Assembly: GCF_014201715.1 (NCBI RefSeq)
Contig: NZ_JACHFD010000004.1
Coordinates: 217,257-281,256, forward strand
Direction: 5' to 3'
Source of the DNA: Haloferula luteola
GTDB lineage: Bacteria; Verrucomicrobiota; Verrucomicrobiia; Verrucomicrobiales; Akkermansiaceae
Length of the DNA stretch: 64,000 bases
Shown here: positions 41,288-48,953 of the stretch, one piece after another
Numbering within the stretch: position 1 is the stretch's first letter
How the letters are laid out: the number at the start of each line of letters is the position of its first letter
Notes under the pieces: model-generated
What the model was told of the DNA's origin: nothing
What the model saw: only the letters and a program-made list of their open reading frames with translations
Database searches by the model: none
Program-made: the position numbers and the translations under genes

Positions 41288-42400
41288 TCAGGTGCTGCGC
41301 TGGCGGAAGAGGATGGAGGCTGCCGAGAGGGTGACGAAGGCGATGCCGATGAGGGGGATGACATCGGCGAGCACGTGGTGGAAGGAGGTGTCCTTGAGGA
41401 AGACGCCTTTGACGACTTCGACAAAGTGGCGGACGGGGTTGGCCATGTCGGCGATCTGCAGCCAACGGGGCATGTTTTCGACCGGCGCGGCAAATCCGGA
41501 GAGCATGATGGCGGGCATCATGAAGGAGAAGGCCCCGAGAAAGGCCTGTTGTTGGGTGCTGCACAGGGAGGAAATGAACAATCCCACGCCGACCAGAGAG
41601 AGGCTGTAGAGAAACATCCCGGCATAGAGGAGGAGAAGGTTTCCGCGGAAGGGAACGTGGTAGATGAAGACGGCAGCGCAGAGGATGAGGGTGGCCTGAA
41701 AGAAGCCGACGATCATGGCGGGAACGGCTTTCCCGATCATGATCATTTCGGGAGTCAGGGGTGAGACGAGGAGTTGATCGAAAGTTCCCTGTTCGCGTTC
41801 GCGGGCGACGGAGAGTGCGGTGACGATGAGGGCGCCGATGGTGGTGATGATGGCGATCAGGTTGGGCAGGATGAAATGGCGGTAGTTGAGGTTGGGGTTG
41901 TAGCGAAAGCGGGTGACGACGGTGGAGGGCAGGGTGCGGCCGGCGGCGTCGAGACGATCGAGGGTGAATTCCTGAGTGATGCCCTGGAGGTAGCTGAGGG
42001 CGATCTGGGCTCCATTTGAACGGCGACCATCGAGGACGACCTGGAGGGGCGAGGCTTCGCCACGGGCGAGTTTGCGGGAAAAGTCGGCGGGGATGTTGAC
42101 GGCGAGGAGAGCGTGATGGGTGTCGATGGCCGTTTCGACTTCGGCTTCGCTATTGAGGGAGAGCACCGTGCTGAAGGCCGGGGAGGCGGCGAAGCGTTGG
42201 ACGAGTTCGAGGGACTCGGGCCCGGTGTCGCGATTGAAGATGGCCAGGCTGGCATTTTCGACGTCCAGGGTGGCGGCGAAGGGAAACAGCAGCGTCTGCA
42301 TGATGACGGGAAGGAACAGCAGGGTGCGGCTGGAGGGATCGCCGAGTAGGGCCTGAAGTTCCTTTCGGATCAGGGCGTGAATGCGGTGGAAGAAGCTCAT
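41288..42400 (-). CDS. ybhR: ABC-2 type exporter permease YbhR-like
   Basis: 370-aa membrane subunit of an ABC exporter (E. coli YbhR is 368 aa). One N-terminal helix (TLLFLPVIMQTLLFPFAATL), a large periplasmic domain (about residues 50-170, ending 'FRYNPNLNYRHFILPNLIAII', the family signature), then five helices including 'REREQGTFDQLLVSPLTPEMIMIGKAVPA', the coupling helix. Follows ybhS with a one-base gap. It is the last gene of the operon. Confidence 0.9.
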   Translation of the reverse strand: MSFFHRIHALIRKELQALLGDPSSRTLLFLPVIMQTLLFPFAATLDVENASLAIFNRDTGPESLELVQRFAASPAFSTVLSLNSEAEVETAIDTHHALLAVNIPADFSRKLARGEASPLQVVLDGRRSNGAQIALSYLQGITQEFTLDRLDAAGRTLPSTVVTRFRYNPNLNYRHFILPNLIAIITTIGALIVTALSVAREREQGTFDQLLVSPLTPEMIMIGKAVPAMIVGFFQATLILCAAVFIYHVPFRGNLLLLYAGMFLYSLSLVGVGLFISSLCSTQQQAFLGAFSFMMPAIMLSGFAAPVENMPRWLQIADMANPVRHFVEVVKGVFLKDTSFHHVLADVIPLIGIAFVTLSAASILFRQRST

Positions 42401-42401
42401 G

Positions 42402-43529
42402 TCAGTCCATGCGGCGCCGGGTGGAGCGGGCGGTGAGTCCGAGGAAGAAGGCGGAGGCCGCCATCAGGAAGAGGAGATCAGGCAGCAAAACATTCCAGAG
42501 GTCGCCCGCGAGAAAGAGGGTCTGGATGGAAGAGACAAAGTAGCGGGCGGGAATCAGGTGGGTGATGCCGCGGAGCAGGGGAGGCATGCTGGAGATTTCA
42601 TAGATGAAGCCGGAGAGCATGGTGGCGGGAAGGAAAGCGGCGTTGAGGGCCGCTTGGGCGGCGTTGAATTGGTTGCGGGTGACGGTGGAGAGAAGAAGGC
42701 CGATGCCGAGGACGCTGAGGAGGAAGAAGCTGCCCACGAGAAGCAGGGCCGGAAGGGATCCGCGAAAGGGCACGCCAAGCATCCAGCGGGCGGCGGAGAC
42801 GCAGAGGAGCAGCGACACCATGCCCAGACCGTAGTAGGGGATGATCTTGCTGAGCAGCAACTCGGAGCGGGTGACGGGTGAGGCGAGCAGGGCCTCCATG
42901 GTGCCGCGTTCCCATTCGCGGGCCACGACCAGGGAGGTGAGCAGGGCGCCGACGACGGTCATGATGACGGTGACCGAACCGGGGATCAGGAAATTTCGGC
43001 TGCGGGTGGAGGGGTTGAACCAGTAGCGGGGTTCGACCTGAACCTCTTCGGGAAGGGTGAGACCACGGTCTTCGTAGTAGCTGACCAGCCATGAGTTCCA
43101 GATGCCATTGGAGTAGGCGTCGACGAAGCGGGCAGTGTTGGGTTCGGACCCGTCCGCGACGACTTGCAGGGGAGCCGTATTTCCCGCGGTGACAAGGAGG
43201 CGATCGAAATCGGCAGGGATGACGACATAGCCACGGATGGCCGAATCCGTGAGCGCCTGGTCCATCGCATTCCGGTCGGTGAATACTTCGACGTCAAAAG
43301 ATGGGGAATCCACAAAGGCGGCGGCGAGTCCGTGAGCCGCAGTCCCCGGGGATTCATTGAGCAGGCCGAGATGGAGTCGGCTGGAGTCCAAATTGAGCCC
43401 GAAGCCGAAGATGACCATCATGGCGAGGGGCAGGATGAAAGCGATCAGGTTGCTGCTGGGATCGCGGAATATTTGCAGGGTTTCTTTCCAGCAGAGGGCA
43501 CGCAGGCGGCGGAAGGAGAGGGCTTTCAT
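42402..43529 (-). CDS. ybhS: ABC-2 type exporter permease YbhS-like
   Basis: 375-aa paralogue of the following permease (E. coli YbhS 377 aa). 'KETLQIFRDPSSNLIAFILP' is the typical N-terminal elbow; a periplasmic domain follows with 'VEPRYWFNPSTRSRNFLIPGS'; then 'REWERGTMEALLASPVTRSELLLSKIIPY' and a C-terminal helix bundle. The start codon overlaps the ybhF stop (ATGA). With YbhR it would form the heterodimeric channel. Confidence 0.9.
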   Translation of the reverse strand: MKALSFRRLRALCWKETLQIFRDPSSNLIAFILPLAMMVIFGFGLNLDSSRLHLGLLNESPGTAAHGLAAAFVDSPSFDVEVFTDRNAMDQALTDSAIRGYVVIPADFDRLLVTAGNTAPLQVVADGSEPNTARFVDAYSNGIWNSWLVSYYEDRGLTLPEEVQVEPRYWFNPSTRSRNFLIPGSVTVIMTVVGALLTSLVVAREWERGTMEALLASPVTRSELLLSKIIPYYGLGMVSLLLCVSAARWMLGVPFRGSLPALLLVGSFFLLSVLGIGLLLSTVTRNQFNAAQAALNAAFLPATMLSGFIYEISSMPPLLRGITHLIPARYFVSSIQTLFLAGDLWNVLLPDLLFLMAASAFFLGLTARSTRRRMD

Positions 43530-45247
43530 GGGCTCTCCTTTCCGGTGACGAGCTCGATGAAGGCATCTTCCATGGTCGGGTCTGGGCGTGTGTCGGTCGC
43601 GACGCCAGCCTTGAGTTCATCGGGGGTTCCTGCGGCGATGAGCTGACCCCGGAAGACGAGGCCGATGCGGTCGCAATACTCGGCTTCATCCATGAAGTGG
43701 GTGGTGACCATGACGGTGACTCCGCGACTGACGAGGCCATTGATGTGAGTCCAGAATTCCCGGCGGGTGACGGGGTCGACACCGGATGTGGGTTCGTCGA
43801 GGAAGAGGAGATCGGGTTCGTGAAGGACGGCGCAGGCGAGGGCGAGCCGTTGTTTGTATCCGAGGGAGAGGGAGTCGGTGGGTGCGCGGAGAAAGGGACC
43901 GAGGTGGAAGATTTCGGCCAGTTCTTGGATGCGTTTCTGGCCGGGTCGCCCCCGCACGCCGTAGACCCCGGCGAAGAAGGCGAGGTTTTGGGCGACGGAG
44001 AGGTTGCCGTAGAGGGAGAATTTCTGGGCCATGTAGCCGAGCCTCTGACGGGCTTTGGTTCCGCTGTGGCGGAGATCGAGTCCGACCACGCGGGCGCTGC
44101 CGGAGGTGGGGGTGAGGAGTCCGCACATCATTTTGAAGGTAGTGGACTTGCCAGCACCGTTGGGACCGAGCAGGCCATAGATTTCGCCTCGCTGGACTTC
44201 AAAGGAGACGTGGTCTGTGGCGGTGAAGTCGCCGAAGCGTTTGGTCAATTCGTGGGCTTCAATGACGACGTCACCTTGGCCGGGAATTTCCCGGGTATGG
44301 CGGGCAAGCACCGATTCCCCGGGAGGGCCCCCGCCGAGGAGATCGATGAAGGCATCTTCAAACCGAGGGGTCACTTCGGCCCACTGGGCAGCGGGGGATG
44401 CTCCGATGTCCTCGGGAGGAAACGGTTGGGCATCGGGCTGAAAGGTGAGTCTTAAGCTATCCCCTTGAATGGTGCCGTCGGTGGTTTCGGGACGGTTGAG
44501 GGCATGGACCAGCAGGCTGCGTTTGCCGTGGCCGGGGTTGCGCAATTGGCGGCATCGACCCTGAAGTGGGGAGGAGATTTCGCGCGGGGTGCCGCTCGCG
44601 ATGAGTTGGCCTTCGCTGAGCACGAGGGTGGTTCCGCAAAGTTCGGCTTCGTCGAGGTAGGCGGTGCTCCAGACGACGGCGATGCCTTGACGGACGAGAT
44701 CCTCGACCATGCCCCAGAGTTCTCGGCGGGAAATGGGATCGACGCCGACGCCGGGTTCATCGAGCAGCAGCAGGGAGGGTTTTCCGAGCAAGGTGCAGGC
44801 GAGGCCGAGTTTTTGTTTCATGCCGCCGGAGAGTTTTCCAGCGAAGCGTCCGGTGAAGCGTTTGAGGTCGGTAAAGGTAAGGAGTCGTTCGAAGGCTTCC
44901 TCACGTTCTTGCCCGATGATGTCCCGGAGGTCAGCCTGGAGATTGAGGTTTTCGAGCACTGTGAGGTCCTCGTAGAGACCGAACTTTTGGGGCATGTAGC
45001 CGACTTGACCGCGGATGGTGGCGGCTTCGTGGAGGGGATCGACCCCGAGTGTGGCGAGGTCGCCGGAATCGGGCTGCATGAGGCCAGCGATGAGACGCAG
45101 CAGGGTGGTTTTGCCGGCGCCATCGGGACCGACGAGGCCGGTGATGAGTCCTGTACGGATTTCACCCGAGACGGCCGCGAGGGCCGGTTTTTCCATGCCC
45201 GGGAAGGTCTTGGTGAGATCCCGGAAGGTGACGACCGTTTCGGCCAT
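43526..45247 (-). CDS. ybhF: ABC exporter ATP-binding protein YbhF-like, two nucleotide-binding domains
   Basis: 573 aa with two fused ATPase domains, as in E. coli YbhF (578 aa). Domain 1: Walker A 'GPDGAGKTTLLR' (about residue 40), signature 'LSGGMKQKLGLA', Walker B 'SLLLLDEPGVGVDP'. Domain 2: 'GPNGAGKSTTFK' (about 347), signature 'LSLGYKQRLALA', Walker B 'DLLFLDEPTSGVDP'. The second signature has LSLG instead of LSGG, as is usual for this family. It lies 4 nt after ybhG and overlaps ybhS. Confidence 0.93.
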   Translation of the reverse strand: MAETVVTFRDLTKTFPGMEKPALAAVSGEIRTGLITGLVGPDGAGKTTLLRLIAGLMQPDSGDLATLGVDPLHEAATIRGQVGYMPQKFGLYEDLTVLENLNLQADLRDIIGQEREEAFERLLTFTDLKRFTGRFAGKLSGGMKQKLGLACTLLGKPSLLLLDEPGVGVDPISRRELWGMVEDLVRQGIAVVWSTAYLDEAELCGTTLVLSEGQLIASGTPREISSPLQGRCRQLRNPGHGKRSLLVHALNRPETTDGTIQGDSLRLTFQPDAQPFPPEDIGASPAAQWAEVTPRFEDAFIDLLGGGPPGESVLARHTREIPGQGDVVIEAHELTKRFGDFTATDHVSFEVQRGEIYGLLGPNGAGKSTTFKMMCGLLTPTSGSARVVGLDLRHSGTKARQRLGYMAQKFSLYGNLSVAQNLAFFAGVYGVRGRPGQKRIQELAEIFHLGPFLRAPTDSLSLGYKQRLALACAVLHEPDLLFLDEPTSGVDPVTRREFWTHINGLVSRGVTVMVTTHFMDEAEYCDRIGLVFRGQLIAAGTPDELKAGVATDTRPDPTMEDAFIELVTGKESP

Positions 45248-45251
45248 GGTC

Positions 45252-46241
45252 TCAGGGGTTGGAGTCGGTGGCCCGAAGGGTCACCGGCATGCCTTGGCGC
45301 AGGGCGGCGTCGGCATCGTCGACGATGACGCGCATGCGATAGACCAGGGAGGTGCGCAGTTCTTCGGTCTCCACTGGTTTCGGGGTGAATTCGGCTCGGG
45401 GGGAGACGAAGCCGACATGGCCGTGATAGGGTTGATCGGGACGGCTGTCGGTGAAGAGTTCGACGGCTTTTCCCGGAGGGAATTTTCCCAATTCAGGTTC
45501 GTGGACGTAGGCGCGGACCCATACGGGATTTTCGAGGGAGAGGGTGAGCACGGTGGAGCTGGAGGAGACGATGGCACCGGGCTCTTCGGCACGGGTAAGG
45601 AGGATGCCGCCGGAGGGCGCGGTCAGTTCGGCATCGCTGAGACGGATACGGGCGGTTTCGACAGCGGCGCGAGCCTGGGCGGAAGCCGCAGCGGCGGCGT
45701 CGATTTCCTCGGTGCGGAAGCCTGCTTGGAGCAGGGCGAGGTTGGCGGTGGCGACTTTCACTTGTTGCTCGGCGACCCGCTGGGCGGCTTCGGCATCGTC
45801 GTAAGTTTGCCGGGGAACCGCACCTTTGGCGACGAGCTGAGATTGGCGTCGGAAGGTGGTGCGGGCGTTGTCGAGTTGGGCGTTGGCTTGATCGAGGGAG
45901 GCTTGGGCCTGGGCGATGTCTTCTGGACGATAGCCAGCGCGTTTGAGGGCTTCCTGGGCTGCGGCAGCTTGAAGAGCGGCTTGAGCGGAGGCGAGTTCGG
46001 CCTGGAAGGGCGCGGGATCGAGGCGCGCGAGGACTTCGCCTTGTTGGATGGAATCCCCTTCATCTTTGAGGACTTCGGCGATGCGCCCGGAAACGCGAAA
46101 GGCGAGGTCGACGCTGCGGATGTCGACATTGCCGTGGAGAACGATGGGGCCCTGGTCGGCTTCCCGTTGGCGGAAGTAGAGGACGGCGGCAGTGCCGGCG
46201 GCGAGCACGACCATCAGGCCGAGGACAGCTTTGCGATTCAT
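45252..46241 (-). CDS. ybhG: HlyD-family periplasmic adaptor YbhG-like
   Basis: The ATG at 46241 gives 329 aa: one N-terminal helix (AVLGLMVVLAAGTAAVLYF), a biotinyl-lipoyl half-motif ('VLHGNVDIRSVDLAFRVSGRIAEVLKDEGD' segment, starting 'GNVDIR' as in YbhG), a long coiled-coil hairpin rich in A, Q, E (about 80-210) and a beta-barrel. It would link the ABC permeases to an outer-membrane factor. Start overlaps the cecR stop (ATGA). YbhG in E. coli is 332 aa. Confidence 0.92.
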   Translation of the reverse strand: MNRKAVLGLMVVLAAGTAAVLYFRQREADQGPIVLHGNVDIRSVDLAFRVSGRIAEVLKDEGDSIQQGEVLARLDPAPFQAELASAQAALQAAAAQEALKRAGYRPEDIAQAQASLDQANAQLDNARTTFRRQSQLVAKGAVPRQTYDDAEAAQRVAEQQVKVATANLALLQAGFRTEEIDAAAAASAQARAAVETARIRLSDAELTAPSGGILLTRAEEPGAIVSSSSTVLTLSLENPVWVRAYVHEPELGKFPPGKAVELFTDSRPDQPYHGHVGFVSPRAEFTPKPVETEELRTSLVYRMRVIVDDADAALRQGMPVTLRATDSNP

Positions 46242-46939
46242 GGAGTGGAGGGACGGTTGCAGATGAGGTCGATGTGATCCTCGATCAAGGCGGAGATGGT
46301 GGCGGCGTGGGTGGCATCGAGCTGGCGCACGCCAAGGCGGCGCACGATGGTGGGCCGGACCCAAGTGAAAGAGATGGCCTGCCCAAAGAGGGCATGGGCG
46401 CGGAGGATGACTTCTGGCGAGGTGGGGTCTTCTCCGCGGGCGATGGCGAGCAGGGAGGTGAAGCGCTCGTGGAGAGGCCGGAGGGTTTTGTCGTAAAGGA
46501 TGGGGAAACAATCGCTGGGAGTGGTCTGCTCGTGGACCATGATGCGGTGGAGTTTCTCGAAGTCGCCACCGCCACCCATTTGAACTCCGACCATGGCGCG
46601 CAGCATGGCCTTGAGGAGGCGGATGGCTTCAGCGGGTTCCAGTGTCCCAGCTTCCAATCGCTGGCGGACTGTTTCGTCGAGGTCCGAGAAAATGCCTCGG
46701 ATGTGGCTGCCGACGCCTTCCAGCAGGGCAGCGTAGAGTTTCTTCTTACTACCAAAGTAGTAGGCAATGGCGGCGACGTTCTGGCCAGCGGCGTCGGCGA
46801 TTTCCCGGACGGACGCGGTGTCGTAGCCCTTCTCCGAGATTTTCTCCAAAGCTGCGATGAGCAGGCGCTGGCGGGCGCGCTCACCTTTGTTGGCCTGAAC
46901 TGGAAAGATCTTCGCCGACACGGGCGGGAAGTTGAACAA
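46238..46939 (-). CDS. cecR: TetR-family repressor CecR-like, first gene of the exporter operon
   Basis: 233 aa. N-terminal TetR helix-turn-helix ('RQRLLIAALEKISEKGYDTASVREIADAAGQNVAAIAYYFGSKKKLYAALL' region) and a C-terminal ligand domain of the CecR (DUF1956) type. In E. coli cecR-ybhGFSR controls resistance to cefoperazone and chloramphenicol; gene content and order are identical here, a strong sign of orthology. It probably represses its own operon; no palindromic operator was identified in the 235 bp upstream with certainty. Confidence 0.9.
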   Translation of the reverse strand: MFNFPPVSAKIFPVQANKGERARQRLLIAALEKISEKGYDTASVREIADAAGQNVAAIAYYFGSKKKLYAALLEGVGSHIRGIFSDLDETVRQRLEAGTLEPAEAIRLLKAMLRAMVGVQMGGGGDFEKLHRIMVHEQTTPSDCFPILYDKTLRPLHERFTSLLAIARGEDPTSPEVILRAHALFGQAISFTWVRPTIVRRLGVRQLDATHAATISALIEDHIDLICNRPSTP

Positions 46940-47059
46940 GGGTTTGAAAAAGTCAAACGATTGATTGATTTTCGAGGAGTGGGAGTGGCGGAGATGATTT
47001 CTCGGGGGGCTTGACCACCAAGGGGTGGGCGGCTAGGCCCTGCGGGGTGAACTTCTTTT

Positions 47060-47167
47060 TCCCGCTTCTCGTCTTTGCGCGCATGGCGCGTGGCGTGCGG
47101 GATTGAAGGGAGGAAATGGCCCTTTTTGATCCCGCCCGCTTGGCTGCTGCCGAGTGGGCTTTTTTTG
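47060..47167 (+). promoter_or_regulatory. structured leader with attenuator-like terminator before the MATE gene
   Basis: The leader folds into a hairpin GCGGGAT (47097-47103) / ATCCCGC (47129-47135) with an inner stem AAGGG (47106-47110) / CCCTT (47120-47124). Directly after it comes an intrinsic terminator: CCCGCTTGG (47135-47143) / CCGAGTGGG (47150-47158) with seven T (47160-47166). The T-tract ends only 8 nt before the ATG at 47175 (44 nt before the alternative ATG at 47211), so a terminator here would block expression of the pump. This is the position of a riboswitch or attenuator. I cannot match it to a known class and did not find an obvious antiterminator. Confidence 0.5.
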
Positions 47168-47174
47168 TCGACCG

Positions 47175-48530
47175 ATGCATCCGACTGATTTTCATGCCAG
47201 GCCCCGTTTGATGGACGAGGGCAAGACGACCCTGCGGCTGGCGGTGCCGTTGATCGTGGGTCAGCTCAGCCAGATGCTGATGGGAGTGGTCGATACGATG
47301 ATGATCGGTCGATTGGGAGTGACCGAGTTGGCGGCGTCCTCGTTTGCCAATACGCTGATTTATTTGCCGATGATGTTTGGGATTGGGATGTCGATGGCGG
47401 TTTCGATTCGGGTTTCGCAGGCACGCGGTGCTCAGGATCCGGAAGCGGCGCGGGCAGCGTTGCGGCATGGTCTGCAGATCACCACGGCATTAGGAGTGCT
47501 GACATTGTTGGCAGGATGGGGGGTGCGGCCGTTCCTCGGTCGCTTTGGACAATCTTCTGCGGTGGTGGCGACGGTGCCGGGGTATTTGCTGCTGATCGCG
47601 GGGTCGATGATTCCAGCGATGGCGGGGATGGCGGTGAAGAATCACGCCGATGCGATGAATCGGCCCTGGCCGGTTTTCTGGATCACTTTGGGTTCCGTGT
47701 TGGCGAATGTGGCGCTCAACTGGGTCCTGATTTTCGGCCACCTTGGGGCTCCGGCAATGGGGCTGGAGGGAGCGGGGCTGGCGACTTTATTGGCCCGGCT
47801 GTTGGCGTTTGTGGGAATGATCGCGTGGTGTCTGCGATCGCCTGGGTTGCGGGAATGGGTTCCCTACCGGTGGTTCCGCCGTCCGGATCCGGCGGCGGTG
47901 CGGGATCTGTTGCGGGTGGGTTTCCCGGCCAGCATGCAGTTGTTGGCGGAGGTGAGTGCCTTTGTGTTTGCGACTCTTTTGATTGGCACACTGGGGGAGG
48001 AGGCCCTGGCATCGCACCAGGTGGCGCTGTCGTGCGCGGCGACGGTGTTCATGGTGCCGCTGGGAATATCGATGGCGCAGACGGTGCGGATGGGGGAGGT
48101 GGTGGGAGCCAAGCAGTTTTGGCGAATGCGGGGTATTTTGGTGAGTGGCTGGGCGATGGGCCTGGTGTATGCGCTGTTTGGGGCGGGAGTTTTCGTGGGC
48201 TTCAAGGATGCCCTGGTGAGTGGATTCGTGGGTGAATCCGAGACGGCAAGAATGGCAGCCGGATTGCTGTGGGTCGCGGCGGCGTTTCAATTCAGCGATG
48301 CGATGCAAATCATCGCCGCGGGCACTTTGCGGGGGCTCGATGATGTGAAAATCCCGGCATGGATCGCGTTTGGCGCTTACTGGGTGGTGTCGATCCCTCT
48401 TGGCTGGGTTTTGGCCATTCTTCTGGGCCACGGAGTGACCGGGATGTGGTGGGGAATCACGGTGGGTTTGACCTTAACCGCCGTGGCCCTTGGGCGGCGT
48501 GCTTGGTCGAAAACCACCTGGGAAGGATGA
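47175..48530 (+). CDS. MATE-family multidrug/cation efflux transporter
   Basis: 451 aa (ATG 47175; 439 aa if the ATG at 47211 is used) with about 12 transmembrane helices. 'LRLAVPLIVGQLSQMLMGVVDTMMIGRLG' is the MATE opening helix, 'GIGMSMAVSIRVSQARGAQDPEAAR' and 'GTLGEEALASHQVALSCAATVFMVPLGISMAQTVRMGE' are the repeated signature in both halves. NorM-like proteins use Na+ or H+ to expel cationic drugs. It is divergent from cecR and preceded by a terminator-containing leader. Confidence 0.92.
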   Translation: MHPTDFHARPRLMDEGKTTLRLAVPLIVGQLSQMLMGVVDTMMIGRLGVTELAASSFANTLIYLPMMFGIGMSMAVSIRVSQARGAQDPEAARAALRHGLQITTALGVLTLLAGWGVRPFLGRFGQSSAVVATVPGYLLLIAGSMIPAMAGMAVKNHADAMNRPWPVFWITLGSVLANVALNWVLIFGHLGAPAMGLEGAGLATLLARLLAFVGMIAWCLRSPGLREWVPYRWFRRPDPAAVRDLLRVGFPASMQLLAEVSAFVFATLLIGTLGEEALASHQVALSCAATVFMVPLGISMAQTVRMGEVVGAKQFWRMRGILVSGWAMGLVYALFGAGVFVGFKDALVSGFVGESETARMAAGLLWVAAAFQFSDAMQIIAAGTLRGLDDVKIPAWIAFGAYWVVSIPLGWVLAILLGHGVTGMWWGITVGLTLTAVALGRRAWSKTTWEG

Positions 48531-48539
48531 AACGACCGG

Positions 48540-48794
48540 TTATTCAATGAGATAGGCAATCGCGCGGATGATCGCGGCGAGAATGCCGAGTCCACCGAGT
48601 GAGATGGCGGTGAAGCTGACGATGCCTCCGCGTTTCCGGGACGAAAGTGACATCAGGACCCCGAAGAGGCCAAAGATCATGGCGGTGATGGCGAGCAGCA
48701 GACCCAAGATGGGTCCTTGATAGAAGCTGGCGATCGACACCACGAGGGCGATGATGGAGGCAAAGGTGAAGGTCGGACGGGAAGCGCTGCTCAT
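48540..48794 (-). CDS. small integral membrane protein, unknown function
   Basis: 84 aa with three hydrophobic segments (FTFASIIALVVSIASFY, ILGLLLAITAMIFGLFGVLM, ISLGGLGILAAIIRAIAYLI) separated by a short basic loop SSRKRGG. It resembles the small DUF4190/phage-holin-like membrane proteins but no family is assigned. Convergent with the MATE gene (9-nt gap). Confidence 0.7.
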   Translation of the reverse strand: MSSASRPTFTFASIIALVVSIASFYQGPILGLLLAITAMIFGLFGVLMSLSSRKRGGIVSFTAISLGGLGILAAIIRAIAYLIE

Positions 48795-48880
48795 GAAGCA
48801 AATTCCTCGGTTTCATGCCTGGGTCAAATGCCCTAACCGAGGGTTTTTCCGGAAGTGCGGGGGCGGAGTAGGCAGTTTTT

Positions 48881-48898
48881 AAGTTAATTAAAGTTAAT
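48881..48898. promoter_or_regulatory. direct repeats in the GH9 upstream region
   Basis: AAGTTAAT occurs twice exactly 10 bp apart (48881-48888, 48891-48898) in an AT-rich patch 56-73 nt upstream of the GH9 start codon. One-turn phasing suggests binding of a regulator, or an UP-element-like function. Confidence 0.3.
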
Positions 48899-48953
48899 GG
48901 ATTAGATGAGTTGTGCGTAACAATCCAACTCGACGTCCTGACGCGAACACGTT

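Noticed and set aside
48831..48848. Small hairpin CCCT/AGGG followed by five T
   Set aside because: Four-base-pair stem is too weak for a terminator and no gene ends nearby on that strand.
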